Assembly (NCBI RefSeq): GCF_003073045.1 | Contig: NC_037601.1 | Span: 8,233,807 to 8,297,806, forward strand | DNA length: 64,000 bases | Source of the DNA: Pomacea canaliculata | Taxonomy: Eukaryota > Mollusca > Gastropoda > Architaenioglossa > Ampullariidae | Direction of reading: 5' to 3' | Shown: piece by piece, positions 1-14,303 of the stretch | Layout: each line of letters opens with the position of its first letter | Numbering within the stretch: the stretch's first letter is position 1 | The notes under the pieces: model-generated | Seen by the model: only the letters and a program-made list of their open reading frames with translations | What the model was told of the DNA's origin: nothing | Database searches by the model: none | Program-made: the position numbers and the translations under genes

Positions 1-739
1 CAGATTGTAAGGAGGAAGGAAGAGAGAAAGTGAGTGAGAATGAGAGAGTGTAACTAAAAGTGAGTGGAGAAGGAAGGAGGAAGAGTGTCTGTCGTGTCGC
101 ATTGCAGGGTGTTACAGGCCGAGACGGAGGATGGGCTGTTTGTGAAGCTGACTTGAAGAATTTAGACACCGCAGCATGAGGGGCTGTAATGAAATCAGGA
201 AGGAGGCTGGAAAGTCGATCACAGTATAAATTCCGGTCTGTAGATTTTCTGAGCCGCCTTTGCATACAAGGGAAATCTGCAGTCACATCTTGAAGCAGCT
301 AGCCCCTTCCATGCAAATTTCAAACAATGAAACCAGAGACTTGGGGTCAAGGTGCGTGGTGCGAGTGAGGAGGAAAATGGAAGAAGAGGATGAAGAAGAA
401 AAAGGAAAGGGGATCGAAGAATAGAAAAAAAAAACCCAACAAACATCCATTCACATCTTACTAGGTTTTCAATAGCCTCTAACTAAGTAAGAAAAGAAAG
501 TTGAATGATTCTACTAGTTTCACTTTCAACATTTCTCTGAAACATTTATTCTCATGTTATACATTCTTTCCCATTACACATCTTAACCTACTTGAAAAAA
601 CGAAACAGAAATGAGAGTGAGAAAAAAAAAAAACCCTGGAGAAAACGGATAAGTGGATAAGACAAAACAAGCAAATAAACAAAACACAACTGAGCAAACA
701 CACTTTCTCCAGCAATAATCTCCTCCCACCCCACCGAAA

Positions 740-1300
740 CCCCCTCCACCCTCATGTGCGTGTGGGAACGCCAAGACTCGCAGCTCCCGCCTCGGCAGTC
801 CCACACTCGTTAAAAGCATGGCGCTGCCTGGGGAAGGCAAGACGACTCAGCTGGCGAGCGGAATGGGTGTCGGTGTCGACGACGACGACTGATTCTTGCG
901 ATCAAACCACAACTTAGTGCCACCCGCTCCTCTCCGCCATCTCCCCGGGCCTCCCCACCGCGCCACGCCGTCGTCCACCACCACCACCACATACGACTAC
1001 TACCACCACCACCATCACCACTATCGCCACCACCCTGGAGACAAGTGGAAAGTGGAAAGTCAGCAGACGTTGGCTTGTGTGATGTTCCTCTGGAGGTGAC
1101 AGCAAAGGGAGGCGAGAGGGAGGCACCACCGTGATGGGAGCGGCGAGCCCGGTGTAGCAGACACTCGTAGATCACTGTCGCCAAGGTAATTTTCGTTAGT
1201 GTATTAACCGCTCGCCACACCGCCGGCACCACTCTCTGAGCCAAGTCTTTATTGACACCTTTCATCAGACACTTCACAGACACCCGAGCTTGTGAGCCTC
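740..1300. promoter_or_regulatory. CpG-rich stretch, possible promoter
   Basis: CpG dinucleotides are frequent here (for example in GTCGACGACGACGACTG near 875-891 and in the CCGCGCCACGCCGTCG run near 958-973), while the surrounding DNA is AT-rich and CpG-poor. A CAC/CAT run lies at about 978-1032. A plausible splice donor follows at 1184. This would fit a promoter with a non-coding first exon. No TATA box or start codon confirms it, and the gene served is unknown. Confidence 0.25.
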
Positions 1301-4300
1301 GTAGCTGTGGTAGTAGTCATCTCAAAAAAACGGACACAAACCTAAAATTATTTTCTTGGACTTCATTTACCTGACGTGGTCATTATTTAAAAAAAAAAAT
1401 CGTGGCAAACTGGAAGAGAAAATAGAATCAGCTGACAAACTTCACCATCGCTGTCTTGTCGTAAATGACAATTTTAATCCAGACCTGTTGTTTTTCTGTC
1501 ACCATCTTCCTTCCTTCAGCAGCAGGAGGACTGTCACCATGTCCTGCTCGCGTGCTCGGGGTCCATGAAGGCAAGAGAGTTCTGAAACGAAACAGACAGA
1601 AAATCCATTTGTGGGGACTGAGCCTGGCGGACACTCACGCAAGCACGCACGCTAATGATTTGTCAGAGGACCTAAATGAAAACTTAGAGCATTCATCAGT
1701 TATTGATTGACATCGACTTTCACCTCAGGTCTGCGATACGGAGGCTGAGCTGATCTCCAGTTGTCACAGGCTGTCACACTCAGCCGCCACCGAGTCAGCG
1801 CCCATTGCCGAATCTCACCTGACGATGCAATAGGTAAGTAAATTTATGTTCTCCATCTCTCTCACTCTCCATGTTTATGTCATTCTATGCTTTGTTATCT
1901 ACCTACTGTCCTACTCTCAATACATGTCATAAGCAGATAAAAGTACAAGAGAGTTTTAGTGAGCACAATGTTTGGAACTTGGAATGATGAACAGATGAAC
2001 ACTTAATAAATCTGATCTTTATATTTGGCACATAAACTGATAACGATCATGCTTTCAAATCTTTAGTACAGCATATTACGAAGTGTATATATTTATTTGT
2101 GTTGTGCGCATGCTCGGGAATGAAAAATGTATTGATGCCTACCCTACGTGTATTACTAACTATATGAGTAGTCTTATTTTGCTGTAAACACCACGACACG
2201 GCTCAGCGCCTTTTATTGGCACACGTGACATCTGAAACACTCGAGAACATTGAAAATTATGTGAACATTATTCTCTTCACGTGACTCCCGTATCTAAAAG
2301 CCCATTAAAGACCTACACTCCTTTTTCTTGTATATTTATCAACTCAGTGAAGACCAGTCACTGAAGCGTGACTGCCACCTCTAGTCACGTGACAAGTGTA
2401 ACAGTCACAAGATGGAATCCTGTAGATGACATTTCTGTGTCGTTGTACACCAACAAGCAATGCACCCTGTGCACTAACACGCAATGTACCCTGATTAGAG
2501 ACTCACAGGCAGGGTGGTCCCCATCCTGTTGCCGCCCAGGCGCCGTCGTCATGGAGCGAGAGTAAGTCGTTTCCTCAGAGAAATGAGGACCTCAAGGAAA
2601 CGCATCTTGTTTCCGAAGTTAGAAAGCAATGTCGAAATCCAACGACACTACTTCATGTTTCTTGACCCCCAGGCCACCTTTTCCATCACTTTATAACTTG
2701 GGCTGCAAGGAGTAAAAAAAAAAAAAACCATCTGCGGGGTCTGAACTTCTGTATAACTTTTGTAAACAAGACAATTTTTCCCTGAGTTCTCCTCTGCCTC
2801 AGGGCAATGACTTCCCAATTACTGCCCAGTTGTGTCTGTATAGGACGACAATGTTACAGTTACAATTTAAAAAATCTATCCCTTACCTTAGTCAATACAA
2901 CTGTGTGTGTGTGTGTGCGCGCGCATGTTTATGTATCTGTAGATATGTGTGAGAACGAGTCATCACTAGTGACAGGATGTGTCTGTCCACCTTTTTCCAG
3001 CGAACGCGTACCAGGTGCATCGTTCATCCTATCTGGTGTATTTATAGTTATTTCTGGTCCAGAGTGATGAAACAATGACTCTGTTTATTTCTTATCCAGA
3101 GGAGTGAAACAATGTTTCTATTTATTTTTCATCCAGAGAAGTGACATAACGTGTAATTGTTTCCCTTGTGGAGCTCTTTCTTGTTTCGTGACCGTGCATG
3201 GCATCTAGTGCCGCAGATACCTGGCAACGAATGTACAGTTACGTTACCTTGATGCTATGTTAGTTCAATGATTAATATTTTATAAGCATCTTACTTGACT
3301 GATAGGAATAACATCCAGCTACTGAGCGTGTCAACTGGTCCTTGTCTGCACAGCTCCTCCGAAAGTGTAACCACTACCACCCACTACCCCCATAGCTAAT
3401 ATTTATTTCAGCCACTACCAACTCTACACTGAACAAAAGCAAAAATTATGATTTTATCTAAGAAATAATGATCTCTTTTCGTGTAAAGGTGATAATTAGG
3501 AGTAGCAGGATTTACAGGTGAAGGGGACTCGTGTCATCAGGTCTCTGAATATTACATCAAAGGCTCTAATAACTAGTCATTGCAGGAGAACCACAGCCTC
3601 TTAATTACAGATGCTCATGTCTTCCAGGTGAGACAGGCGGTAATTAGTAATCTTTGTTACGTCACACATGGTGGAGCTGTGTAACCAATGGCAGGGCAGC
3701 ACTCCGAATGAAATGGAAGTATGGTGGCGCTAGTGTAGCTGTTCAGCTGTAGGAGGATGCGGAAGGAACTTTATGGGAGAAACGGTTACAGCTGTTTCCT
3801 GGGGACTGTCAACTCGTCCCTGCCAACATCCGCCGTTCCATGAGGTCACATGACACTGACTTCCGCTTGGAAACAATTACTCGTACAGCGGTTCCATGTC
3901 TCCCCAATTTACCTCCCTTGTTTCCGTTATAAGCACGTTGTCTATCTTCTGTGGGTGGGAGGGACGGGTAGTCTCTGTGTGTGTGTGTGAGACGATTCAG
4001 TGTTACTTTTACAAGAATGAGGCTGTCAGGTTTTGTTGATAAATCAGGGAGTAGTACGCTGGTAAATGAGAGTTGTCCCTAACGTGTCTCTAGCGCTCAT
4101 TGCACAACCCTATGACTTTGCACGTCCGTCCTTCCATCTGTCCATCACACCATCTCTGTTTCTCTGTCTCCTTACCTGCTTATCTGGTCTACTATTTTTC
4201 TTACGCAGCTTCAAAAACATCATCTTGTGATTTTTTTAATAATTTCTTGATATTGCACATGGTATGGCTACAGTATTCCCCGCGACTTTCCAATAGTTCA

Positions 4301-5438
4301 GACAGTATTGCTGCCATTAACATTAACCCTTGGGGGCTAGTCGGTTGGGGAACCAAATCCAAATCATGGTGTGGTACGAGAAGTGTCCGTCGCCTTGAAA
4401 ACCGCCTTCTGATCACATTTTTCTTGAGGACGAAAGCAGCTTGTTGCAGTCTTCCTAGATGAAGCACCGCTGGCGTCTGGCAGGAGTATAAATACGCTTC
4501 ATTTTCCAGGCAATTCTCTCCGTCTGGCTCTAAACCTCGCTCGGCAAACAGTGGAAGCCGCGGTCTCCAGCCCCCACTCTGTGTCAGGCCTCGGTAGCAG
4601 TGTTGACACTTGAAAATCAACGTGGCTCCCTCGGCGGGTCCTGCGCTTCCTGTCGCTGCTCTTCGGGACGTTTGCTGTTCGTCAGGTACAACCGCCACTG
4701 GCCAACAGCAAAAATACGGTCTGTTTAGTCGTGATGGCGAATATGGCGACAGTCTATGTTTCTGTCTTCAACAGATTGAGTTAGTAATATAATTGTTTGT
4801 GTGCGTGCGTGCTCAATCACTCGTCTGTAGATGATGAGGACGATGGCGCGGACACTCAGGAAAAATACTCGTTCTCGGTCGCTGAACATTTCTCTGCATT
4901 GGTATGTTTCCACTCGTTGTACAATTAAAGCAAACTTTTAATTTAAAACGATTCATAAAAATACTAGCATCGAGGAAATGCCTTTACAATTACCAGGGAA
5001 ATCCTTTTGATTTTGAGATTTTTGTAGAAACTTCAACAAAGATGCGAAGACAGCTCCCTCTGAAAAACGCGCCTTGCTTCAAGTCGAGCGAGGTTAGCAA
5101 GTTAATCGGAAAGATCCGCTTTCATCTTTTCAGAAACAGAAAAAATACCTAGAAGAGTGGGGACAAATATGACATTAAAAATTACGGCCAGGAGTAATGC
5201 AAGAAAAAAATACAGTAGAAAGAAAGTGCCTAAAGAAGAGAGACAAAATTCAAATGAGTAGGAAGCAAAATAGAAAGGGGTGGGAGACTGACATTTTTAT
5301 TTCCGTACAACAGCCACAGCACTTCCTTCTCATGCTTTTTTTTTTCTCCTGTCCTCACAAGACAAATTGTATAATGAAAGAACAGAAATGCTTCAGGCGA
5401 ATCAAAAAGAAATTCTTTTATCAACGTAGCTTAGTGAT

Positions 5439-5625
5439 GGTGGGGAGCGGATAGCCGAGTGGTTAGAGCGCTGGCGTCCGAACTGAGAGGATCAGAGGTT
5501 CGATACCCGTATTGTCAACCCAGGAGGCGGGAATGGGTACCTGACTAGGTAAAGGGTTGGGAAGATAAGGCAGCGAGGGAGAGGAGAAAAAGAGAAAAGA
5601 TCCCTGCAAAGCCAGTCTCTAGTGT
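5439..5625 (+). repeat. tRNA-derived SINE
   Basis: The head looks like a tRNA gene with an A box (TAGCCGAGTGGTTAGAGCG, near 5451) and a B box (GGTTCGATACC, near 5496), the internal RNA polymerase III promoter. It runs on into an unrelated body that begins with CAACCCAGGAGGCGGGAATG and ends in A/G-rich sequence. The acceptor-stem pairing expected of a working tRNA gene is missing, so this is a retroposon and not a tRNA gene. The 3' limit is approximate. Confidence 0.6.
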
Positions 5626-8600
5626 AATCATGAGATCCCTTCAAACTAACCAATGTTGGGCTCATTGCAGTCACAAACGTGGCCATTCCTTACCTTCCTC
5701 CCTCTCCAGATTTTCTCTCCTCTCGAGAGTTGTCCTACTTGAAAGTTTCAGTAAACATCTCAGAAGGGAAATGAAAGTTTTTGATGGAGTAATGAGTCCA
5801 ACCTTAACCTTAAGTTTGAGCAGGAACAGATTTGTTTGATTCCAGATTAAGCTGCGATGAACTCTCTGCACTTCACCCATAGCAATTTTTTTGGAAAAAA
5901 GAAGAAAACTGCTTTGACGATGAGGAAAAGGTAGATATCAACACAGGACGGACATTAATAACGGAGTTAATGCAGTTTTTGTAATGTGTCTAGTCTGGTG
6001 GAGGGTGGGGAAGGAGTTGGGGGCTGTCGCTGTTGTAAAGATATGGTGATGGAGGAAAAGTTCTCTCTCTAACATTATTGAAGGAAACTCCCTTCCCCCC
6101 GACTTTCGTAATTTTCTTTGCCTATGATGGCGCAATAAATAACGCAAGAACTTTGTAGACCTTCTTTGTTATTTTTATAATTATTTATCGCGGAGAAGGA
6201 TACTTTATTCCAGAAGAAAAAAAAACCTTGACAAAGATAGATGGTTTTGATTACGATACTTCCGTTACAACATAACAACCTTTACACTCTACAGCCACGC
6301 GTTCAAGCAGACATGCAGAAATGCATAACTAGAAAAAAGGAACAAAGGAAAGAATGAATGAAAAAAAAATGAAAAGAAAATATTGCATGAATTTAGAAAA
6401 CATACACTCGCTAGAAAATATTTAAACAAAAGAAAAAATACACAAATTTCATCATCAGCTACAGTAAACACCGAGAGAAAAAAAGGAGCAGAAAATCTTT
6501 TCGAATGGAGATTGGTGGAAAAAAGAAATTGGACGAAAGCTCGCTGGCTCGCGAAAGACAACAATGCAACCTTATGAAGGAGACAGAGGAGGACGGGGAG
6601 GCGATGGTGAGGACAAGGGTTCACTGGACTTGTCAGCTTCTGGTCCTGGAAAATCACTCAGTGCCCGAGCCAGTCTTGAGGACCTGTCTGTCGCAGTCGC
6701 CAGAAATCACATTGTCTGTCGGTGGGGGAAGCTGGCGAAGTAGATGATGAAGCAGGGCACAGTGTCCAAGCTGACGCACAAATCTCGCTCTTCACGAGAA
6801 CACAACAGGCTGACGATGGTGATCGGACCTCTTCATGTCACACACCGCATCGACACAAGTGTAGGGGAGTGTGGGATGGGGTGGCGACACCCCATGTAGG
6901 GTAGAATGTCACTTTTGTGTACCTTTCGTCTTCAGTTTTGTCTTGTGTCCGAGAAAATTAGTTTTCCTTGCTTCGGCTGTATATTTTGCTACAGAGGTAA
7001 TATTATCTTCATTCCTTAATGTCAGGAACTCCTCTATTTTCTTTGTTTAAAATTTTTGAAGAAAACTAGATTTTTTTAGAGAGAAAGTATGAGGTGTTGC
7101 CGAATATCAAATGTCTGTGAGGGAAATGTGTCTTGAGACCCGAGTGGAATATCTACAATAAAGAAGCATGGGACAGGCACAAGTAGTTCCAGAACTGGGC
7201 ATCCAAAGACGAGACCATGCAATACTGAAGAGGTCAGAAAGGTTATCAGTTGGGTCACTGCATTGTACTTCTCTTTTCTCTCCTTTTCTCTGTTCACAAA
7301 CTCAGGTTATTTTCCTTCCTGCAGTCAGACTTTCAAGAACTTTGTAACACAGCTGCTGGAAAGTTTCTCTGGCGTAAACTCTTTTGACATTTCTACACGA
7401 TTGTGTCCAACGTTTTATATCTAATTTATTTTTTAAAAATTGTTATTGTTACTGTTCAGATCCCTTGTACCTCGCACTGGGCCTCGTTCTGATGTTCTTG
7501 TGAACTGGACGAAATCTCAAAGAACTAATCATCGAACATTTCAAGCTTGATACCCTGATGTGTGGACCACGAATGGACATTTTTGGGGATCTTTTTCTCG
7601 TCTGTTTGTGTCTTAACTCCTTTTCGTCAGTCAAAGGTCAAGGCTTGGCGGTCTTTGGAAAGTTTGCTCACGAACACTAAAAACCTTTTCTGTTGTTGAT
7701 TGAATTCTAGAGATAAATACACGCTTTGTTTTGAATGGAAGTGTTATTGTAGACACTTTCTGTTCACGAAGATGTTTGCATTTGCATACAGAATTCGATT
7801 AACGCCGAGCAGGCAGGCCAGTGCGCATGCTCAGAGGAAAAGGAGTGAAGCAACAGGAAGTTGGCCAACAGAACATCCACAGTTCAGGTTTTATACCTCC
7901 GTGTGCTGTCTGCTGCTTAGTGTCCATATTCTAGATCGTCAAAGTTCATTTTGTGTGAATAACAAAATCGAAAACGGAAAAAAATAAAATCCAAATTGGT
8001 TTATGTCCGAAATTTAATTTTCCTTTTGGACAAGATGACGTCGACACAAGTCAAAGGTCGAAATGTCAGAGGTGATGAGGGAGACACAGGACGCCAGACA
8101 CTTAATGTCATGATTGGTGTCCGGCTCTTTGCACTGGGAGGAAGGGTTTGCTCTGCACTCCCGCCGTCCGACCACCCGACCACCCGCATCGACCACAATT
8201 CTGTTACGGCGATCAGGACTCTATGGGCGTTTGATTCCAGACCCGCTGAAACAGCTTTCAAGAGTGTTTCACAAACAGTATTGACGTGTTTCCTCCAGGA
8301 AACCTTTATCTTTCTTTCCTCTCTATATTTGTTTCCCGTTTTTTCTCGCTTTTTCTAATTTCTTCTTTTTTTCTCGTTCTTCCTTCAATGTTCATTTCTT
8401 CGCCCGACTACTTATAAAACAAAGAGCAACGAAAATTACAGATGTCAACACATTTTTTTTGTCTCTTCCTGATTGGCTGAAGGAGCTATTCTTGCTCTTT
8501 CCCGAATGTTGCTGCTATCCTGCATGTTGTTTCCTGAATTTTGTGTTGTTTTTCCCTCTAATTGGGGGTGTGTGCATTGTCACCAGAGAGACCACGAAAA

Positions 8601-9111
8601 AACTCAGGTACAAATCCTTAAAGCATAATTGCAGAAGACGAAGGAAAAAGTCTAGAAACATAATCTCCTAAATTCTCTGCTTCCGTACAGTAGCTTTGAT
8701 AAGATCAGTAAAGTTATTTCTTGACGAGGAGTTTATATTTAATCCCAGGGTTACTAGTGAAGGAAGGGCGTGCCGTCAACAAGCTGCATGAAGAACAGCG
8801 GCAAGGAGCTTGATATTGACCATTCCTTTGATGATTTATTAGACAGCCAGAGCTGATAATGTCAAGCGTAAAGATTTCTAAATGCTGAGTGCACTGACTG
8901 GAAAAGATGAAAGAGCAGAGAGTTCAAAATCTCTTCTGTTTTTAGCCGGAAAGATGGCGGCAGCACGAGTAGAATAAACGGTAAAGACAAAGGGTCCTAT
9001 ACACAGCAGTGACAGAGAACTTAGGGACTCCCTGTGCCCTGGACATGACACGTGACTCAGTAGCCAATCTTCATCTTGGACCACTATTCACATTTCTTGA
9101 TCAGGCTTCTA

Positions 9112-9183
9112 GTCCAGTATTGTATCCCAGTCCAGTGTTGTATCCCATTCCAGTATTGTATCCCAGTCCAGTGTTGTGTCCCA
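9112..9183. repeat. 18-bp minisatellite, four copies
   Basis: Four head-to-tail units of 18 bp based on GTCCAGTATTGTATCCCA. Units 1 and 3 carry ATT and units 2 and 4 carry GTT at the middle position, so the array probably grew by copying a two-unit block. The period is a multiple of three, so a minus-strand frame reads as repeats of the hexapeptide GYNTGL. I see no sign that this is translated. Confidence 0.85.
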
Positions 9184-12100
9184 AGTAAAGCAGTGGACCT
9201 GTTGTATGATGTTGTATAGTAGTTGGCGGCTTCTTATCGTCAGAGCTCAAACCAGATCTTGAGGTCCTACAGGAAATAGAAAAATTCAACTTGTCAGTCA
9301 AGTACTAAATTATGTCATTTACATTTCTAGGGAATTCAATATAGAAAAAGTACAAGATACCGCCATTCTGAAACAATCTTACCCTCTGTAATCATGGGTA
9401 AAATCTTATTAGTTTCGACCAAGGGAGAAGATAAATGTGTACAGATTGAATTAAACCTACAGGCCTCTGCTGGCGGCATACAACTTGGTGGACATACAGG
9501 TTGTGTCTACACTTCATGGTCTCAGGCTTCCACTGGGGCAAACCGTGCATTTCACGGTTTACATTTACATTGCAAGGCATCCTGGTCTGGAGATTTCCAG
9601 CTTTTTGAGTAGAAGGTTTCAATGATGCCTTTTCCGTCTAATTAACAAAGCTCGAATTACAGGTTTTTCGTGATGTGATCAAAGCTTGTGTTACAAAAGT
9701 TAAAAAAATAACATCCACTGTTCTGAAGCCAGGATGGTAGTGAAAGCTGATGCGGATGCCAAATTATTTTCAAGTGGGGTTAGTCTTACTTTAATGCTAA
9801 TTACCAAAATCTGACACCAACATCCCCCGCCCAGACAAACAAATAAATTAAAAAAATTCATGGAATGCTGCAGTTTTCACTAAAACTTTAGAATGAGGTC
9901 AAGGGTTGGGTTCATGGGATGTCACGATGTCAGCTGGTTGTTTGGCCAAGACCTCGTTAGCAGATCCTCCAACTGGCTGCGGTCTGGTGGTCAATGGGGA
10001 AAGTACGAAGTTCTGTCGGTCAATGTTTGCTGTTCTTAAACAAAAATTCCGAACGCTTTTTTTGGGGGGTAACAATCCAATAAAAGCTGTCTATTCTGCT
10101 CGCCTGACAGCAACTTTGTTGACTTTAATTTCACGGGCTGTACTTGATGCCTCTTTTCTAATGCACTTTTATAAGAACATGGAGTTAATAATGTAACTCC
10201 GCTATTTGTGACTGGTTGCTATGTCCTTTGAACTTTCTACTTGTCCTTTAACCGTCTACTTTAGCAGCCTGCGTCTTTTTGTGTATGTCTCCGTCTTTGC
10301 TACAGATCGTCTCTTAATTTGTCATCTCTGACGATCCGTTCGGGATTTATTCGACCTTCTTCGTGCTCCAAGACAGCCAAAAAAAAAAAAAGGTTCTCAT
10401 CAAGTGAATGTCAGATGCTGCTCAGGGGAATGCTAAAATCACGGGTCCTACCCACACACACACCACCACCATCACCACGACCACCACGACCGTGGGCAAC
10501 GGACAGGACGGGGGCGACAGTTATTTTTCTTTGATTATTTTTTAACGATCTCCTCTCATAAGCAGCTGACGCTGATGTGTTGCGAGATATGGTTGCTGGT
10601 GACGCACTGCCTGCCGGGAAATCTATTCCGGAAATACCCCGGATGAAGCCCCACAGCAAAGTCAATATGGCGCTTGTCAATCGCCGGTGGTTGTCGGGTG
10701 GTGGGTGGGACTGGAGCCAGGAGTATGATGGATACATCGGCGAGATGAAGCAGCGTTCAGTGCACGTGGTGACATCGAGAGGCGGCTAAAAAATACGGAT
10801 TTAATGTCCCACCATCTCTAATATCTTTCACATCTATCTATCTTTCTACACAGTTGTTGATAGATGAATATTTATACATACAACAGCCGGTCAACCAGTC
10901 GGAAAGCTAGAAAGTTCGGGCGGATTGCTGGACAGATTATTTGAATGTCAAAAGAGTGCGTGGTCCTCTGGCAGCACTCCAGGCCAGCTACACCAAACTT
11001 CTGAGACAACAAACACACAACTTGAAATATATTAACAATATCGAAAATGTTATTACAAGATCCACAAAGCAAATATCAAAATTAAGTTTCTGGGGGTCCT
11101 GCAACCAGAATAATACTTCCTGCAATGCCATCTGGACGGGCAGCCTCCAGGAGTGGAGAAGATGAATTGGAAAACAGCAGGTGGAAAAAAGGACAAGGGA
11201 ATCGGTAATTAACACCTGCGGCCTCACCGAGAAATGACCCTTACCTCCCCAATCACCTTCCTTTATTCTCTCGACACCCTTTACCATAGTGAGAAGCTGC
11301 CTACAGGGGAAAGCACTTTCCCCACAAAGCAACTGTAAACAGAGGAGGGTGATCTTCGTTGAAGGACGAGTTCTAATATGCATTTAAATGAACTCATTAG
11401 AAAATTATCTCTTGTCGGATTTTTACTCAAAATTCTTCTAAATGATAATGTTGTTTAAAAAAAAAAATTCACGGAAAACGATGAGATGAGGCAGGAAATG
11501 AAGTTTGGTGCTGCGTGTGTAGAAAAATAACTGTGCACGCCTTCAACCGGGAAATGGTTGAATGAGATGGCCGCAGGCGAGGCTGGTGTTCAGTCAGGCG
11601 TAGCCACGTGTTTACGGCTCGCTGTCATTAAGAATAAAGACATTTATTTACGACGAGCTCGGCGGCAATGAAAAGACGATATCTTGATAACAGAGAGAGA
11701 ATCGAGCTGATAGTGTGGTGGTGGGAGTGGTTGCGATAACGGCGACATCATCACCACCACAACAACCACCACCTGTATGCAAATCCTCCCCACAACCCAC
11801 GTTAAAGTTCGACATTAACCGAGATATTATGCAAATCAGGTGTATCCATGGAGATTAACATCACAGTTTGCCCTCTCTAGGTGCATGGTGAGGGTGAGGT
11901 GCATACACAGAACGAAATGAGTAATTCATTCAAATTTTGTGAACTGATCGAAGCTAAGTAAATCTGGAGAAGAAAAGCAACGGATAATTACATTAAAATT
12001 TGAACACAAAGTGAATGGCAGATGCATTCAAAATAATCGTTATGAAATCTGTAGGAAAAGAAATTCAAAAAGATGAAGCAATTTAAGAAAAAGGCAAATT

Positions 12101-13920
12101 TTTATATTACCACGGGATTATCTTTCAGCATCTTTAAGTAAAGTAAAAAAAATTGAGAAGAAAGTGTAAACATTGTAGACACTTCACGGACCACAACCAC
12201 CAGTAAGACTGGACTGTGTGTCACGTGATGTCCAGACAAACAATGTAAATCAGGGAAATTCATCCTAGTTTCAGTGGGACTGGTACAAGGTTGGAGGTTT
12301 CCCTGCCCCTCATAACACGGAATTAGCAAACCACAATCGAGTGAGCTCTTAAACCGAGTTCGGTCGATGGCGGCCTAGTTTTCATCAATTTTCATGGAAT
12401 TTGAAATGGAAATGAAGGTGTCCGTTAACTAGTCTCTCCCAAGTTTTTTTTTTTTTTTTTTGATGGTTTACGTTTATTACTCTGCCGGTGATTGGGGTGT
12501 GTCGAGACAAAATTGGAAAGTAGACCTGCCAGTAATTTCGAGACTAGTTTGGAAGTAGATGTGTAGTTAGAGTTTGTCCTGGATTCATATTGTTGGAAGT
12601 GTGGGTTTGATGTATGGAATGTAGAGAAGCGAGAACCACTCTAGAAACTTAAGTCGATCTCCTCCCCTCTTCTCTCTCTCTGTGGGGAGACTTGACATTC
12701 TGCTGTCTGACTGATTATCGTGGGGATTATTTTCTTATTCTGTATCAGAAATATCCTTCCATGTCTATTTTTGTATGAAAGTCTAAAATTGGCAGTTCTG
12801 ATATATATTTATCTCTTTTCAAACCCGAGGCTTTCATGAGGGGCCATTGTATCACTAGTCAAGAGGTATTAACTCGTTAGACAGATGACATTTTCCATGA
12901 TCTTCAAAGATGTAGAATGAATAAGCTCATAACACAATGTTAAGAGCAGATATATGTGTTGGAAGAGGAGAAGATAGTCAAGTCTACATGTTTTGTAGTC
13001 GCTAAGCAACGGTTTCATCATCGGGCCGCGACTGTAACAAAAGGACAAGGGTAAGATGAGAGAAGACAGAAAGAAGAAATATGGAGAAATAAATGATAAA
13101 GAGAAGGGACTGAGGGAAAGAAATAAGGACAAGATATGGAAAATGAGCAGGAAAGATGCAAAACTAAACAAAAACGAAAAGCTGAACTTGTTCACATCAG
13201 GAAAAAATCCTACGAAATACCTTTTTAATATCCTTTCAATCCACAACAAGGCTGTAGTCTAGAAAAGTAGAGAGTTTATTTAGGAAACATGTGACAGATT
13301 GAAGAGGAGCTGTTACTGTAATTTGTACCCATGAAAATCTCCTCAAACGGGAATTAAATTCCGAGGTCATGCCATCTGTTATGGTGTGCTCTCAGTTTCG
13401 TTTCCCTTTAACATTGGTTAATATAAAATAAAATTTACAATTACTTGTTAAGTAAATAAGATGAATAAAAATCGTTTTAATTTTGATATTTAGTTGGTAC
13501 TGATGGATTCCTTTTGTCACGAGTGATTGATCAAGTCAGAAAAAAGAACATTAGCTACACATAAAAACCAATTCTTGTGTACAGTTTTCCTTTCCAATGT
13601 TGCTAAATTGCATGGCTCTCCTCTGACTGTAAATGGCGAAACATTGTATTTCTTATCTCTCTAAGAACATGCAAAGAAACCCATTAAAATGTTTTCAAAA
13701 GACAAGCAAAAGAGATTCTTTTTGCGCCCAAGGATTTCTCCAGAAGACTTTTATTAGCCTCGAAAGCCATTCGTTTTCACACAGTCCATCAATCTGTAAT
13801 CGAATTTCAGCAAATGTTCCTTCTGATGATGAAAGAGGCTGGAGAAGTATTGCTCACATCCTCGGTGAATGGGAAAGGACAAAGGAGACCTGTTGCCGTT
13901 AGGACCCCTACTTCCGCTGT

Positions 13921-14072
13921 TGACCATATATGGCAATGTGGCTTTGACCATATGTGGCAATGTGGCTATGGCCATATGTGACAATGTGGCTATGACTATA
14001 TTTGACTATGTGGCTATGACCATATGTGACAATGTGGCTATGACCATATGTGACAATGTAGCTATGACCATG
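13921..14072. repeat. 24-bp minisatellite, 6.3 copies
   Basis: Six full units and a partial one, based on TGACCATATGTGACAATGTGGCTA, begin at 13921, 13945, 13969, 13993, 14017, 14041 and 14065. The period is a multiple of three. One minus-strand frame (13908-14168, 86 codons) therefore stays open and reads as a His-rich octapeptide repeat, GHSHIVTY. There is no supporting start or splice context. It lies about 230 bp before the LTR element. Confidence 0.85.
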
Positions 14073-14298
14073 CGATGAGGAACAGACATGAACAGTTTGG
14101 ATCTCAGACCTGAAAGTTTCGTTGTCGCTGGCCCAGCGGGAGGCCACAGCACAGTTTACACAGGACAAACTTGTTATTATCGATCATCTTATGGGATTTT
14201 GTCAATTTAGATCATTCGACATCCGGGACAGTGAATACTTCTCACGCATGAATGCCAGCGACACTCAGCCCAGGAAATAGTCTAAAAAGCTTTGGATG

Positions 14299-14303
14299 CC
14301 TTG
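14299..14303. mobile_element. Target site duplication, 5' copy (CCTTG)
   Basis: CCTTG lies directly before the 5' LTR and is matched exactly by CCTTG at 18623-18627, directly after the 3' LTR. A 5-bp duplication is usual for Gypsy-type LTR retrotransposons. It shows that the two LTRs belong to one undisturbed insertion. Confidence 0.93.

Larger units (their letters stand above)
1..14298. other. Long non-coding stretch, no gene recognised
   Basis: I read this stretch on both strands and found no exon that I can tie to a protein family. Open frames here are short, low in complexity, and lack coherent splice sites. It holds purine-rich DNA at 1-70, a CpG-rich stretch at 740-1300, GT repeats near 2908-2930, a SINE near 5440, two minisatellites (9112-9183 and 13921-14072) and a poly-T run near 12442-12461. 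Good splice donors after 1183 (AAG|GTAATT) and 1833 (TAG|GTAAGT) could belong to untranslated first exons of a gene to the right, possibly the aquaporin, but only RNA evidence could show this. Confidence 0.6.

Noticed and set aside
810..1283. 157-codon minus-strand frame and a plus-strand poly-His frame
   Set aside because: Both come from the CAC/CAT repeat and the CpG-rich composition; neither matches a family.
4201..4698. 165-codon minus-strand open frame
   Set aside because: No recognisable domain, no coherent splice sites, and a composition like random sequence in a GC-richer patch.
5439..5520. Possible tRNA gene
   Set aside because: A and B boxes are present, but the acceptor stem does not pair and the sequence continues into a SINE body.
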